NCBI RefSeq assembly: GCF_040939455.1
Contig: NC_134107.1
Span: forward strand, 17,671,537-17,735,536
DNA from: Microcebus murinus
Lineage: Eukaryota; Chordata; Mammalia; Primates; Cheirogaleidae
DNA: 64,000 nt
Direction of reading: 5' to 3'
Position numbers and translations under genes: made by a program
Shown: one piece after another, positions 21,571 through 34,213 of the stretch
How the letters are laid out: each line of letters begins with the position of its first letter
Position numbering within the stretch: position 1 is the stretch's first letter
Notes under the pieces: model-generated
What the model was told of the DNA's origin: nothing
The model's database searches: none
What the model saw: the letters and a program-made list of their open reading frames with translations, nothing else

Positions 21571-22879
21571 TATTTCCTATGGTGGAGGCTTTGAGCTTCC
21601 TCTGAGGGAGATCCCCATGTTATGCTGAGACTGGGTCTATGCTGACTGTGTTATGGAGAAATCCCTGGGGCGTGGGGATGCCTGTCACCTGGCACTGTGG
21701 CCCTGGATGCTGTGGGGAAGGTGCCATGCTAAGCAGGCAGTCATGGAATAGACTGCTGAAAAGGCCAGCAAAATGGTTTAACACCATTGCTTAAGAAAAA
21801 TTTCGTCAAGGCCAGTGATAAAAATTATCCTTTCTTCCAGGGTAGACCTCTCCTATCACCTTGACCTTGGTATGCTATTGACTGTGATATGCCATGATCT
21901 GACTGGGTCCCTGCCAGATCCCAGAAAAGACATACCTGCTCAGACTCCTTTATGTGCTCAGAAAACAAGTTCTTAGACTCTTCCAGGCAGCCAGGAGGTC
22001 TCCAAGAACTTTGTGTCTATTTGTCCAGAGATTTCCTTTCACTCCCAATCTTGTCTGAGTATGTTGGATAAGTGATAAAGTTACTTTAGGCCAGTAAAGG
22101 TCCATATAGGGCCAATCCACAAAAATGGGCCCAATTTACAGGACCAAATCCTCCCATCTCCTTTTTCATGGGCCCTTGTTTGATATTTTAATGCATAGTA
22201 AAGAAAGAAAAAAAAAATCAAATGTTAGACTTGGAAGAGCCGCCTAGTTTTACCATCTTGCTTTACAGGAGAAAATTGGCAATCGGAGAAGATATGTGAC
22301 TAGGCCTAAGTCACACAGCAAGGAAGTAGAAAATGGGGGCACTGAGCACTTTTCTTATGAGGTTGTTACGAGGAGTAAGAAAATGCCTTTAGTTCATTGC
22401 CTGGCATAAGGGAAGAACCAATGAATGCTGATTGCTAAAACATAGTTTTATGCAGCAGAATGATCAACAGTAACAAGGGTGGCTGTCACAGAATGAAGAT
22501 GAAGCATGTTCTGTCATTTCATTGCCCCAGTACCCTGAGGTTCTTGAACCATAATGTGGCAAGGGTTAGGAACAAAAATGCATGATTTGGCACATTTTTG
22601 GCCAATGTTTGGGTTCTGAAACTAGATTTGATACGACTTGGAAAAATAGAGAATGTGTTTGTGTAGGTTGGTGGTAGAAGGTGAAATTTTCAGAGAATTT
22701 AGAACACAAAGGTGTGGGAATACTGGAGGGATCTGGAAGAAGTGGGATCGAGAAAGAATAGGGTGTTTTAGAGAGTTAGTGCTACAGAGTTCAGAAAATA
22801 CAAGAAAATAACTTTAACTATTTCCAAAACTAAGTTTTTGTTTTACTGTACTTTTTTGCTTACTGCTTTAAGACTTCAC
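21571..22879. other. No gene recognised
   Basis: A weak antisense MIR may lie at about 22235-22340 ('ttttaccatcttgctttaca', 'cctaagtcacacagcaagg'). Otherwise nothing could be assigned. Confidence 0.4.
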
Positions 22880-23280
22880 CACATGGTCACTTTTTATTGA
22901 AGTATAATTGATGTTGAAATATAACTACAAAAATTTGACATCCCCTAAACTGCACATATTTAAATTGTACAATTTGACACATGTATACACCTGTGAAACC
23001 ATCACCACAGTCAAGATAGTGAACAAGCCCTCACCCCCAAAGTCCCTTTCTGTCCCCTTTTAGTAACACTCTCACTCCTCTTCCTCAGCCCTGTCCTCAT
23101 CCCCAAGCCATCACTGATCTGCTTCATCTCATTTTTCTAAAATGCTATATAAGTGGAATAACGCACTATGTATTTTTTCTTTTGGTCTGGTTCCTTTCAC
23201 TCAACATAATTACTCTGAGTTTTGTTCATGTTTCAGCATGTACTTGAAGAAACATCCTGAGTTTTTAAGTGCCACAATTA
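22880..23280 (-). mobile_element. Ancient L1 (L1MA/L1MB-like) 3' UTR
   Basis: Antisense landmarks of the old L1M 3' UTR: 'gaagtataattgatgttg', 'cacctgtgaaaccatcacca', 'ccatcactgatctgcttc', 'ctttcactcaacataattac'. Confidence 0.7.
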
Positions 23281-23439
23281 GACATATTTTTATAAAGTTT
23301 ATCTAAAAAACAGAGAGCAAAATGGAAAGCCAGGAGACTAGTGAATGTCCTTGGGAAGAGGTCATAGGAGGAAAAGAGGGTGGGGAGAGCCAATTTTACA
23401 GTTATGTCAGATGTGGCCCTCCCACTAAATTATTTTTCT

Positions 23440-23640
23440 GGAAGGATGATTTTCAACAGGTCACGCCCTTATTACAACCTTTAATGGATCTTTGTTGCTT
23501 ATAGGATAATTTCTAAACTCATTAGTCTGATAATTAAAAAGTTGGCTCCACCTCTGTCACTTGTGCCTTGCAACACAAACTCTCCACTTCAGTAAAAGCG
23601 TCTTAGCAAATACCTTGCATTTGTACCTCTGCAAACCCTA
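23440..23640 (+). repeat. L2-like LINE fragment
   Basis: 'ttgcttataggataatttct', 'aaagttggctccacctctg' resembles the internal L2 region before its 3' end. Weak match. Confidence 0.4.
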
Positions 23641-23819
23641 GCTTACTTTTAGTGCTTACACTTACCCTCTTTTTTTTCTGTAAGGACCAAGTCAGATTGC
23701 CTTTTATCTGAGAAACTTTTATCAGTCATCCAGGCCAGAAGTTTTCTCTTTCCTGATTCCATAACTTGTACTATACCCTTGAAAGATGTTATATGTATCA
23801 ATAATAACTCTGTAGTTGA

Positions 23820-24370
23820 AAGACAAACACAAGTCACATTAACTAAAGATAAAATGTAATTTGCTATCTCACAAAATGAAGGCAAAAAAAGAATTGATTG
23901 GCTCACAAAACAGAAAAGTCCAGGGCTACACCTGTCTTCTGTAACTAGTGGTGCCTGGCTATAGTAGACAAAAATCATTTTTTTCAGAGTGCTGTTCTTT
24001 TCTGTCTTTTTTTCAATGTTCAGTTCAGTTCTTCTCCATGTTGGCTTCATTCTCAGAAATATTACTGCCTTGGTAAAAGCCAGAGGTTTGAGCTTCTGGT
24101 TCATGCAAAGTGCTACTCTTTCTCTAATCATGAAAAACAGTAAACCATATTGACTTTCATTCTGTGGCCCAAGGAGGAGAGTTTCTGGGTTAGCTGGCCT
24201 AGATCATGGACCCTACCTGTGAACTGAGTCCAATAAGTTGCGAGTCCACCTGATGAGGTTGCAAGTCCACCACACACTGACGGCCCCTTCCCTTTTAGGT
24301 AGATCATTAGACACATGCACATTCACACACATACACAATCATATTCATATACATATGAGTATGCACATAT
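23820..24370. other. Repeat-like sequence of unresolved family
   Basis: The stretch 'gattggctcacaaaacag', 'aagtccagggctac', 'ctccatgttggcttcattctc' has the feel of an old interspersed repeat seen many times in mammalian genomes, but I cannot name the family with confidence. The following 24130-24370 shows nothing recognisable beyond a CA/TA-rich end. Confidence 0.3.
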
Positions 24371-24419
24371 ATTCATATATTTTAAATAAATAGCATGAAT
24401 TAAATTCTACTGCTGTTTT

Positions 24420-24850
24420 GTATCCTGCTTTTATCCACCTAACATCTTTATTCCTAACATTTTCTCTATGTGAAATATTCTTTGAAAAAACACGATTTTA
24501 AATGGCTACCTAATTTTCTACACTAAGGATGAATCGTCTTTTATTTAGAAATGTCCCTATCATTGGTTAGGTGATTCTCAAATTATTTACATCATTAATA
24601 ATGCAGTAATGAAACCCTTTAGAATTTATTTGCATTATTTTTTAGGAGAAGTGCCTTGAGTGTAAATGCTGGATCAAAGGATTTGGCTGTTTTTTTTTAA
24701 TTTTTAAACTTTTATTTCTTTTAATTTCAGAGTATTATGGAGCTACAAACACTTTGGTTACATAAATTAACTTTGCACTAAAATTATTGACACATCTTTT
24801 TTCAAATTGCCTTTGAGAATTTACACTATTAATAAAAGCTTCATTATATG
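24420..24850 (-). mobile_element. Ancient L1 ORF2-end fragment
   Basis: Antisense old L1: 'atgctggatcaaaggatttg' is interrupted by a younger insertion and then continues with 'caaattgcctttgagaattt', the region encoding the C-terminus of ORF2. Confidence 0.5.
24690..24785 (-). mobile_element. Very short lemur L1 3' end
   Basis: A T-run and 'cagagtattatggagctaca' plus 'ctttggttacataaatt' match the antisense 3' end seen at 43.6 and 56.2 kb. It is only about 95 bp long, a severely 5'-truncated insertion within an older L1 fragment. Confidence 0.55.
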
Positions 24851-27800
24851 TTTAAGAATTACAAAGTCAAAGGAGCGAATATTTCTAAGGTTCTTTATTT
24901 GTGTTCCTATACATCTCCTACTACATTACTCTCCAGAATTTACCATATTATTAGCTGACTCACTGATTGCTGACTCTGCCCCTCCCCAGGGTTTGGGTTG
25001 GTGCCAATCTTCCCATAGGTGCTCAATGAGATGCTTGTGGATTTATTTCTGTTGATACTGCATACTTTGCTCAAGTATGACCAGAGCAGACCTTAAGAAA
25101 TAAAGAAAAAGAGCCCCTATTTGGATACACTCGATTTCCTTCTCTTGTCTGATTGCTCTGGCTAGGACTTCCAGCACTATGTTGAATAGAAGTGGTGAAA
25201 GTGGTAAACCTTGTTGGCTTCCAGTTCTAAGCAGGAATACTTTCAATTTTTTTCCCATTCAGTATAATGTTGGCTGTAGTTTTGTTGTATATGGCTTTTA
25301 TCACTTAGCAGTAAGTCCTATCTTGCCTATTTTGTGAAGTGTTCTTATCATAAATGGGTGCTGAATTTAATTGAATGCTTGTTCTGCATCTATTGAGAGG
25401 ATCATATGGTCTTTGTTTTTACTTCTTTTTCTGTTTTGAATTACATTTATAGATTGGTATATGTTGAACCATGCTGGCTTTTCTGGGATGAAGCTCACTT
25501 AGTCATGATGGATTATGTTTTTGATGACAGCTGCTTTGGTTTGCTAGGATTTTGCTGAGAATTTTTGTATCTATACATGGAAGAGTTAGTAGTCTGTAGT
25601 TTTCTTTTTTTGTTGAGTCTTTTCCTGGCTTTGATATCAAAGTGATGTTGGCTTCATAAAATGTGTTCGGGAGGATTCATTTCTTCTTGATGTTGTGGAA
25701 TTTCTGTATGATAGGTACCAATTCTTTTTTGTAGGTGTGTTAAAATTAGGATGTGAAACCATCTGGTCCAGGAATCTTTTTTTTTTTTTGAAAGATTTTT
25801 TATTGTGGCTTCAACTGTGATAATTGATATTGGTCTGTTCAGGAATTATAAATCTTCCTGTTGAACCTAGGGAGGCTATGTGTTTTTAAGAATTTGTCCA
25901 TTTCCTTCATATTTTCAAGTTTATGTGATAGAGATTTTTACAGTATTCAGAGATGATGTTTTGTATTTCCATGGTATCAGCTGTAATTTCTCCTTTTTAA
26001 TTCCTGATTGAGCTTATTAGAGTTCCTTCTTTTCTGCTTCTGGTTAACCTAGCAAGAGGCCCATCAATTTTGTTTAATTTTCAGAGAACCAACTTTTTGT
26101 TTCTTTAATCTTCTGAATAGTTCTTTTGTTATCAGTTTCATTTAGTATCTCCTCTGAGCTTGGTAGTTTTTTTCCTATGGTGAATTTGGGATTGATTTGC
26201 ATATCCTTTTTCAGTTCTTTGTGATGATTCATTAGATTGCTGATTTGTGATTTTTCTGTCTTTTTGTATCAGCATTTAAGGCTATGAATTTTCCTCTCAG
26301 GACTACTTAAACTATATCTCACAGATTCTTACAGATTTTGATAGCTTATGTCCCATTTATCATTTAGTTCAAAGAATCTTTTAATTTCTATATCAATTTC
26401 CTCCTTGAACTATCATTGAGCAGAAGGTTATTTAGTTTCCATGACCACATGGAGAGGTGAATGTTTCTGTTGGAGTGGATTTCCAATTTTATTTCACTGT
26501 GGTCTGGGAAGATGCATGGTATAATTTCTATTTTTTAAAATTTGTTGAAATATGTTTTGCAGCCTAGGAAGGTGATCAATCATAAAGAATGTCCCATGAG
26601 CGGATGAGAAGAACCTATATTGGAGAGCTTTGGTGTAGAATGATGTGTAAATTTCTGTTAGGCTTATTTGTTCTAGAGTCCTATTTAAGTGTTGTTTCCT
26701 TGTTTATTTTCTGTTTAGGATCTGTCCAGTTCTATCAGAGTGATGTTTAAATCCCCAGTTATTATTGTGCTGGTGTTATCATTTTGTTTAGATCAAATAA
26801 GATTTGCTTTACGAATCTTGGTGTACCTGTTTTGGGAGCATAAGTATTTAGAATTGTTATGTCTTCTTGTTGAATTGTTATCTTTCTGATTATATTTTGA
26901 CCTTATTTGTCTTTCATTACTTTTGTTGCTCTAAAGACCATTTATTTGATATGAGAACTGCTGCACCAGCTTTCTTCTGGTTTCCATTTGCATGGGATAT
27001 TGTTTTCTATCCCTTCTCTTTGGGTCTGAATGAGTCCTTGTGGGTTAGATATGTTTCCTGGAGAAAAGAGATACTTGGATTGTATTTTTTTTATTCATTC
27101 ACCCATCCCATGTCTCTTTAGTGGGGATTTAAAGCCATTCACATTTATTGAAAGAATTTATATGTGACATAGATTTCTGTTCATCCTGCAGAGTAGAACT
27201 TTATTTTATCTCTTGGGCCTTTGTGGTATCTGGACTTTGACCTTTATCTTTTGGATGATTTTATACTGGTGGGTGTCGATTGTGCTGATCCATGTATAAT
27301 GCAGTTCTGAGTACTTTCTGCAGGGCAAGTCTTGTCTTGAAAAATTCCCTGAGTGTTTGCTTATCTGAGAAAGTCTTTATTTGCCATTCATATTCAAAAC
27401 TTAATTTGTGGGATAAAACATTCTAGGCTGGCCATGATTCTGTTTGAGAAGACTGAAAATTGGGCCTTGGTCTCTTCTGGCCTGTGAGGTCTCAGTTGAG
27501 AAGTCTGCACTTAGTCTGATGTGTTTTCTGTTGCAAATTACTAGCTGCTTTCACCTTAAAGCTCATAGGAGTGCCTCTTTCATATTAATTTGGTCAGTCT
27601 AATGACTTTGTGTCATGGTGTTTGCTTGTTTGTGAGGAATCTCTCATGAGTCCTTTGAGCTTCTTGTATCTGTATATATAGATTTCTAAGAAGGCCAGGG
27701 AAATTTTCCTCAATTATTCACTTAAATACATTTTCCAACCCTTCTATATTTTATTATTCACCCTCAAGGATGCCTATAATTCTTATGTTAGGCCTCTTTA

Positions 27801-28349
27801 CATAATCTTTATGTAAAGCCTTTTCTTGTAGGCTTTGTTTGTTTCTCTTATTTATCTGTTCTATCTCTGTGACTGACTTATTTAATTGAAAGGTATTGTC
27901 TTCAAGATCTGAGATTCTTTCTTCTGCCTAATCTAACCTATTATTCAGGCTTTCCACTGCCCTTTGTAATTCCTTGAATGAATATTTCATTTCCAGAAGT
28001 TCTGTTTTTTATTTACTAATTCAATGTCTTTAGTGAATTTTTCATTTATTTCTTGCATTGTTTTTGTGGTTTCTTTATATTGTGTTTCTATTTTGTCTTG
28101 TATTTCATTGAGATTGCTTTCAATCTATGCTCTAAATTATTCATCTGTCATTTCAATATTTTGCTTTGGGTTGGTATGCATTGCTAGAGAGCTGGTGTTC
28201 CCTTTTAGGGGTGTGTTTTCACTCTGATTCTTCATACTTTTGGAATTCCTTCTCATCTGGAGAAGCTGTTGCTTCCTACTTTTGGATTTTCTTTTATTTA
28301 GTTAATGACACACCCAGCTTACTGTCGGAGTATGTAGGTGGTATTTGTG

Positions 28350-31300
28350 GGTGAGAATCAACCACACCCTCTATGATAGAGACAGTAAATACTGTTAAGG
28401 ATGTACAGATTGACCTCAGTGTCAGTAGGTGGCACTTGTCTGATGGTTCAAGGTGCAATGCTATTTCTGGGTCCTATGACCAGCTGTAGTTCCTCTGGAG
28501 AAGCATGGTAATGCCTCAGGTTGTGGGTGGGGTTCTAGAACTTCCAGGTGAGTTCTTATTATCCACTACAGGAGAGACAGGTAGGGGAGTGAGGTTGGGA
28601 GGGGCTTTGTTGCGTGAACCTGTCCTCAAGCTCCACAAATGCTAGCAGGGGATCTGCTTTGGCAGGGGTCAAAAGGTCTGCTCTCCACTTCTGTGCAAAG
28701 CTCCTAGGGAGGGGCTGAAGTGGCCCCACTCAACTAGAAAGTCTGTCTGTTGAGGCAAGGCTGTCTGAGAACTACAATCCAGCAGTCTGTAGCAGGCTTC
28801 ACTGTTTTCAACCCTTCCTTATTCCATGATTTCTGCTGGTCCTCTGCTGCCAGGCAAGACTTCAAGTCAGCTGAACTCCCCAAGGACTGTGCTGGGGGCT
28901 CGGAAGGACACAGCCCAGGATCCTGGTCTGAGCTGATGTCAGGTATGGGGACCAGATGTCAAGTCCCTGTGTTCCCTGGTTCTTGGTTTCCAGTACCAAA
29001 GAATGGTTACTGGTACTGAGTTAAAAGAGCAAATGTGCAGACAAAGAAGATATAAACAAACAAAGTGCCAAAGTTTATTAAAGCATAGTACATTCCAGAG
29101 AAGGAATGGGTCAACACCCTCACGTGGAGGAAACCCTGAGTTGAAGAAGATTTTCCCTTTTATCTGGATTCTCTAATTTTATGTTGAGTGGGGGTGGAAT
29201 ATTCATGTTCTTTCTTGGAAAGGGGTGGAGAATTCCAAGAACTGGGAACCTTTCCCATTTTTAACCTTGTAAGGCAATTTCTGGGAGTTGCATGGTATTT
29301 GTAAACTATCATCATGCAGATGGGTGTGATTTTTATGATGTTAATGAGAGTAGATCACTTGAGGATACTGTCACCTTATACACATGATCCAGAGACCCTT
29401 GTTTGTGGCCTCAATCATATCTTCACTTGTGGCATTTCTACCTCTTTCTGGTCAGTTAGTCCTTGGAGTCCATCTGTTGTAGACCAAACATCTGTTCAGT
29501 CCTTGGGAACCCTTTTACACACATCATCTGTTCCTTCTTGGAAGCCCCACTTCTGATCAATTTGTTCCTTCCACTAGACAAAGCATCTCCTAGTGCCATC
29601 TATTTCTCAGTAGAAAACTCCTCTATGCAAAGCATCTGTTCTCCTTCCTCCTTGTTCCAACCTGCCACTGGGAGTGTGGTCCTCCTATGGAAGGAGAGAT
29701 GCTCCATGTGCACGTTGTATCTAGGACCCACACTGCACTCTCTTCCCTGATCTAACCTGCAGGTACCTGCACCTCCTGAGACGAATTCACAAATATCCCC
29801 CTCTGTGTCCCCGGGAAAGGTGATTGAGACCTGGGCGTACAGGATCTGGTCTTCAGGCCCGAAGATCAATCCCTGACCATGCTAAGGAAAAGGGTCCTGG
29901 TCTCAAGTTGCCCACAGGTACCCAGCTGGTTTAATGTCCCTGTGCCTCGTGGTGTGAACAGGTCTGATGGGGATGCCAGAAAACAGAAAAGAGGGCCTGC
30001 AGGCAGGGATCTCACAGTCTGAGCACCCCTGAGTAGCATAGGTTGCAGGCCCCCAGAAGGAAAGGTCTGAGACCTGCTACCTATGGAAGCTTCTGTGTGG
30101 CAACTCAATTGTCTCTCTTGACAGTCACAAGTGGGGGAGAGGAAAGGGAGAAAAAGAGATTAAAGTCCACATTCTGGTCATCTCTGACCCTCTCTCTGGG
30201 AGGCAGACCACCCAGAATGACCACGATCTGGAGTCATGGCAATCACTTGGGACCCACCGGACCTCTGTGGCTCCTGCAGTCTGGGCCAGAGATGGGAAAT
30301 GTCTATGTGGAGATGAGCAAGACAGAACCTGAGGAGTTGAAGCCCCATGGTAAGGTCAAAGGTGCACGGTGGGTAAAGAAGCAACATGTCACCTGCCATC
30401 TGGCTTGGGTCTGTGGGGTGGGAGGTATCCTGAAGGGGCTGGGAGGTTGATGTTCGATGCCCAAGAAACTCTCCACTCACTGGTGGTCTCTGGGTTGGTG
30501 TGGGCAGCAGGTCATTCCAGCAACTCGGGAACATGCAGATGGTGGTTCAGCCTGACCAGGAGGCAGGGTCAGGGCCAGACAGGCAGGAGATGGCTGGGGC
30601 TGGAGGATGGTTTCAGGCCAAGCAAGCTCATATCTGGTTCTTAGGCACAAGGGTCTAACAGGCACCAGGTCAGATGTACAGAGGTTGCAGCTCTCCTTGT
30701 TCCACCCAAGACTCACTGAAGGGTAGTCTGAGGGCTCTCAGGGTAGAACCTTTTGCACCCCAGCATGAGAACCTCCAAGTGAAGAGTGGGATGGAGCTAG
30801 AAGATAAGCCTCTGACCAGGGCCTCCAAGCCAGGGTTAGTGTAGATGGAGGGCCAACCTGGACTGGAGGATAGGGTCAGGGCCACACAGGCAGGAGGTGA
30901 ATGGGGCCTGGAGGGTGGGGTTGGGGCCGAGCAGCCTGCAGGCTGCTTCCTAGGCACAAGGGTCCCATGGATGCCAGGTCAGATATGCAAGGTTGCAGCT
31001 CTGCATGCCCTGCCCAGAACCTGCTGAAGTGGTTGCCCAGTGCCTCTCCAATCGGTGTCTGCTGCTCTCCAGTCAATTTCCACACTCAGGACCTGCTGCA
31101 GTCTAGGGGTGAAGTGCCTGGTTATAAATTCCAGGGCACAGCTCAAGGAAGCCACAGGTCAGTCCAGTCCTTCCCGAGCCTGGTGTAGACCCAGCATAGT
31201 GTACCCGAGAGTTAAGGATGGCCCTAGCTGTTGCCGCATCTCCACAGCACCTGTTGTCTGGTGCAATGGCTACACACTGACTCCAGGCATGTCCCTATCT

Positions 31301-31600
31301 GAATAGGTGGGAGTTCTGTGGGAGAGGTGGGTGCATTCTTGCAGGTCAGATAGCCTGTGCCTGCAAGTTGAGCATGGTGCTCCCACGTTGTATTACCTGT
31401 TGTTCTCCTCGTGTTCTCTAATCTTTGTGTCTGTATCACCCCATAACCTTTTTTCTACACTGTCACATGTTGCTTCTCTGAATTCACAATTCTGCTTTTG
31501 GGGTGAGCAATCCATATTTAGGCAGCTGCTTGCACCTTTCACTTCTTTCTTTGTGAGCAGAGAGCTGGCAGGCTGCCTCTTGGCTGCCATTTTTCCTCCT
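28350..31600 (-). promoter_or_regulatory. L1 5' UTR with two 307-bp tandem units
   Basis: This GC-rich block is the promoter-bearing leader of the antisense L1. Within it two units repeat with a 307-bp offset: 'agggtcagggcc' occurs at 30565 and 30872, and matching pairs such as 'taggcacaagggtc' and 'ggttgcagctct' follow with nearly the same spacing. The tip near 31580-31600 carries 'aaaaatggcagcc' in sense orientation, a YY1-like core (aaatggc) at the expected place for an L1 start. Homology to 37150-37955 supports the leader assignment. Confidence 0.6.
28963..29944 (-). mobile_element. LTR-like insertion inside the L1 leader
   Basis: A roughly 965-bp block interrupts the GC-rich L1 leader and is bracketed by a 9-bp direct repeat, 'gtccctgtg' (28963-28971 and 29936-29944). 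The left part reads in antisense like an LTR end: a 'tttatt' (aataaa on the minus strand) near 29076 preceded on that strand by 'gggtttcctccacgtgag'. A 9-bp duplication is longer than usual for retroviral integration, and the right-hand edge does not begin with TG, so borders and class are uncertain. Confidence 0.45.
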
Positions 31601-31603
31601 TTC

Positions 31604-31667
31604 CAGGCTGGTCTTGAACTGCTGACCTGGAGCATTCCTCCTGCCTTGGCCTCCAGAGTGCCAGGAA
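31604..31667 (-). repeat. Short Alu fragment
   Basis: 'caggctggtcttgaactgct' followed by 'gccttggcctccagagtgcc' is the antisense start region of an Alu arm, about 64 bp long and truncated on both sides. It abuts the 5' end of the long L1. Confidence 0.6.
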
Positions 31668-32390
31668 CATCTGTTACTTTCTAATTTCTACCTTATTTTA
31701 TAATTTGATAATTTTGCCAGTAGTGAGTGTTTCTTTTATCAAAAAAAATTTGAAAAACACAATTATGCACAAAAAACAGGGGAAGCATGAGCCTATCTGA
31801 AATTTTTATGGTCTTCAAAAGGAGAAAGAATTCAAAGGCATTGAGGGAACAATCAGATGAATTTTAAACTGGGCTCCTTCCAGCACTGCCTTTTTATTCT
31901 GCGTCATGGGCACCTCCTGGACTAAACACTCACAGTGAAAAATATAATGAGCTCATGTTTATGAAATTACTACTATTGACTATGTGCTTCACACTTGTTA
32001 TTTTATTTCTTCTTCACAATAGATAGATAGGTAGAAATGAGTATTGTGCTTTTCAAGACTGGCTCATACTTTGGAACATTCTTCTGGAAGAAAATGGTTG
32101 GATCCAAATTTATAGTCTCAATAGTGGAGGCTGGGCTTAGGGACTAGTGTACTCAATGAGTTCTTACCAAACAGAGTGAAGTCAGCATCTTGTGATCAGG
32201 GCATGCAACTGTGCAGAAGCAGCAGGTTTCCTCACCTGGACCTGCTGGTGTGTGGGATGGGGTATCACAAGGAGTGAGGTCACACTGCATTGGACCTTTC
32301 TTTGCTAATCCTATGAAATCCACCATGATCTTGTCAGCAGCACACCTGGGAGTGGGAGATTTGTTTGCAATCATGATAATGATGATTATG
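31668..32390. other. No gene recognised
   Basis: Ordinary sequence; a weak antisense MIR-like stretch may lie at 31960-32040. Nothing else supported. Confidence 0.4.
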
Positions 32391-32394
32391 ATAA

Positions 32395-32565
32395 CACTAG
32401 AACATTTATTAAACACTCAAGATGCGCCAGCACTATTCTGAGTACTTCACATGTATTAGAAAAGTCAATTCTAAGAATAATGCTATAAAGTAAGTGCAGA
32501 AAATTTTAGTACCTTGTCAAAGTTTACACAGCTTATAAGTAGTAGGGCTAGGAACTCACTTATAT
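32395..32565 (-). repeat. MIR SINE fragment
   Basis: Antisense MIR: 'gatgcgccagcactattctg', 'taatgctataaagtaagtg', 'acacagcttataagtag'. Confidence 0.6.
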
Positions 32566-32579
32566 AGTGACTTTTCCTT

Positions 32580-32945
32580 CTCCTAATCATCCATCTGTAG
32601 TCACTACTTTACCTCTGTGCCATGAAACTTCCTTCTGCTACACATACCTTAACTTTGTTTTCATAATATACTCTGGGAGTTTCCTTGCTCTACTCAGAAA
32701 ACTTCCTGTATCCCTTAGGACCCATCTGTGAATTTCCCTAAATTTCCCTTTTGTTTCCTTAGTACTCAGTACTTGCTTGTTTCGCACTAAATTATCAATA
32801 TGTGTCTATATGTTGGCACCTCCACTACAGAGAGCTCTGAGAGGAGCAATGCTTCCGTTTTCTTCTTCTTATCCCCAGGATCTGGGTCAGGTCAATGCCC
32901 AAAAATGATTTTATGAGTGCATAATGAAAGAATGAAAAAATCCCT
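32580..32945 (+). repeat. L2 LINE 3' region
   Basis: 'ctttacctctgtgccatgaa', 'tatccccaggatctgggtca' and 'aatgattttatgagtgc' follow the L2 3' region in sense. Diverged. Confidence 0.45.
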
Positions 32946-33714
32946 CAATTATCTGAACAGAGCCTAAATTCAGACAGTAAGCAGAAAAAAACTCTGGCAG
33001 CCCAAAGGAATGACTCGGCAACCGTGTTGTGAAGTGCATGCATGTCCTCACAGAAGTACCCTTGAAATGTGTTGAGTTGTCTGTCCGTCATCTCTTTCTA
33101 ACAGAATTGCCCCAGCCCCTCTCCAAGGATGTAGGTCCATGAGAGCATCAGGCGCCTGTAAGGTGACTCCTTTCCTCTAGGCCACAGTGGCTGGTCCAGG
33201 GGAGGTACCCAGCCCATGTTGAGCCTGTGAGTTTCTTTTGGAAGTGGTTGCTATAGCAAATGGAGGAGATGTGAATCCCAGAGCTGGTGGTGGTGGTTAC
33301 TTTCCACTGTTTGGACCAGTGAGCCAGGAAGGCTTGTCTGTAGCAAATATGACAAGTGAGGTGCCAGGAATAAAGAAAACAGTCAAGTTTATAAATTGAG
33401 TAAAAACTACTGGTAAGAACTCTCATTGTAATCCAGTGACTGAGATATACAGGCTCCATGAGAAAATGGCCGTTTATATATGTTCACTGTTGTACCCTCA
33501 AGTGTAGCAGGGTAGGCGTTTAATAATCATTTGTTCAATGAATGAATAAGGAGTATGTCAAACAGAGGAAGTAGCTAGATGAAGGAAAGGGGCAGCTGAT
33601 CCCAATCGCCTTGTTCTCGGGAGGTTTTGGATTTTGTATAGGATTATAATTGCCATAGCTGATTCTGTCATTTTCTTAGACTCCTTTGCTCTGAAAAATA
33701 GGCAGGAATTGATT

Positions 33715-33862
33715 CGTGTGGACTAGATAATCATCAGAGTGACCTGTAAAGCTTTTATGAATGTCAGGTTCTGCCTGGGGGAATCTGGGGTGGGGTTCCA
33801 GAGTCTGCATTTTTCAAAAAGTTCCTCAGGCAATTCTGCTGAACATTCTCTTGCACAAATCC
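33715..33862 (+). mobile_element. MER5A-like hAT-Charlie DNA transposon
   Basis: 'tctggggtggggttccagag' and 'ctgcatttttcaaaaagttc' are hallmark MER5A segments. A short non-autonomous fossil present across placental mammals; terminal repeats were not precisely located. Confidence 0.65.
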
Positions 33863-34213
33863 CCACACCCTGTGGTTCACTCACCTCCCAGTTCTAAATT
33901 ATTTATTGCATTCAGTGTAATTAATTAATAATTTATGCAATTTATAATAATTTATGGGCAATATTATTTTGCTATTTATCATTTATTTGGTGACTACTTA
34001 CTATCAAATATATGTAGAACACAGCACAAATTGATTGCCTGCTTTGCTTTTTAAATTTTCTAACAGGAAAGCAGTTCTTACCTTCCTTCCAAGTGAACAA
34101 AAAAGCAATATTTTCTTCAGAGTCAGAAGTTTCATGGTATCATTTCCTTATAATGTAAGTAAAAATCCCTCCTATATGTGTGAAATCACAAATTCCATAC
34201 CATGAGAAGTCAG

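Larger units (their letters stand above)
25095..31600 (-). mobile_element. Long antisense L1 lacking its 3' end
   Basis: On the minus strand the element starts at about 31598 with a long GC-rich 5' UTR (about 31598-28260, interrupted by an LTR-like block). ORF1 follows, with a coiled-coil-type region and conserved C-terminal part (about 28260-27200), then the ORF2 endonuclease (about 27130-26430) and reverse transcriptase. It stops at 25095, just after the region encoding [20 protein letters not shown] and before the FADD motif. The 3' half of ORF2, the 3' UTR and the poly-A are missing, which truncation during insertion does not explain. A later deletion or rearrangement is implied. All frames are broken; no functional ORF1 or ORF2 protein remains. 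Confidence 0.8.

Noticed and set aside
30043..31188. Several overlapping open frames on both strands in a GC-rich block
   Set aside because: The block is the leader of an antisense L1; low stop density follows from GC content.
33148..33459. A 103-codon minus-strand open frame
   Set aside because: No family recognised and no splice or start context; may be part of an old repeat, but not supportable as a gene.
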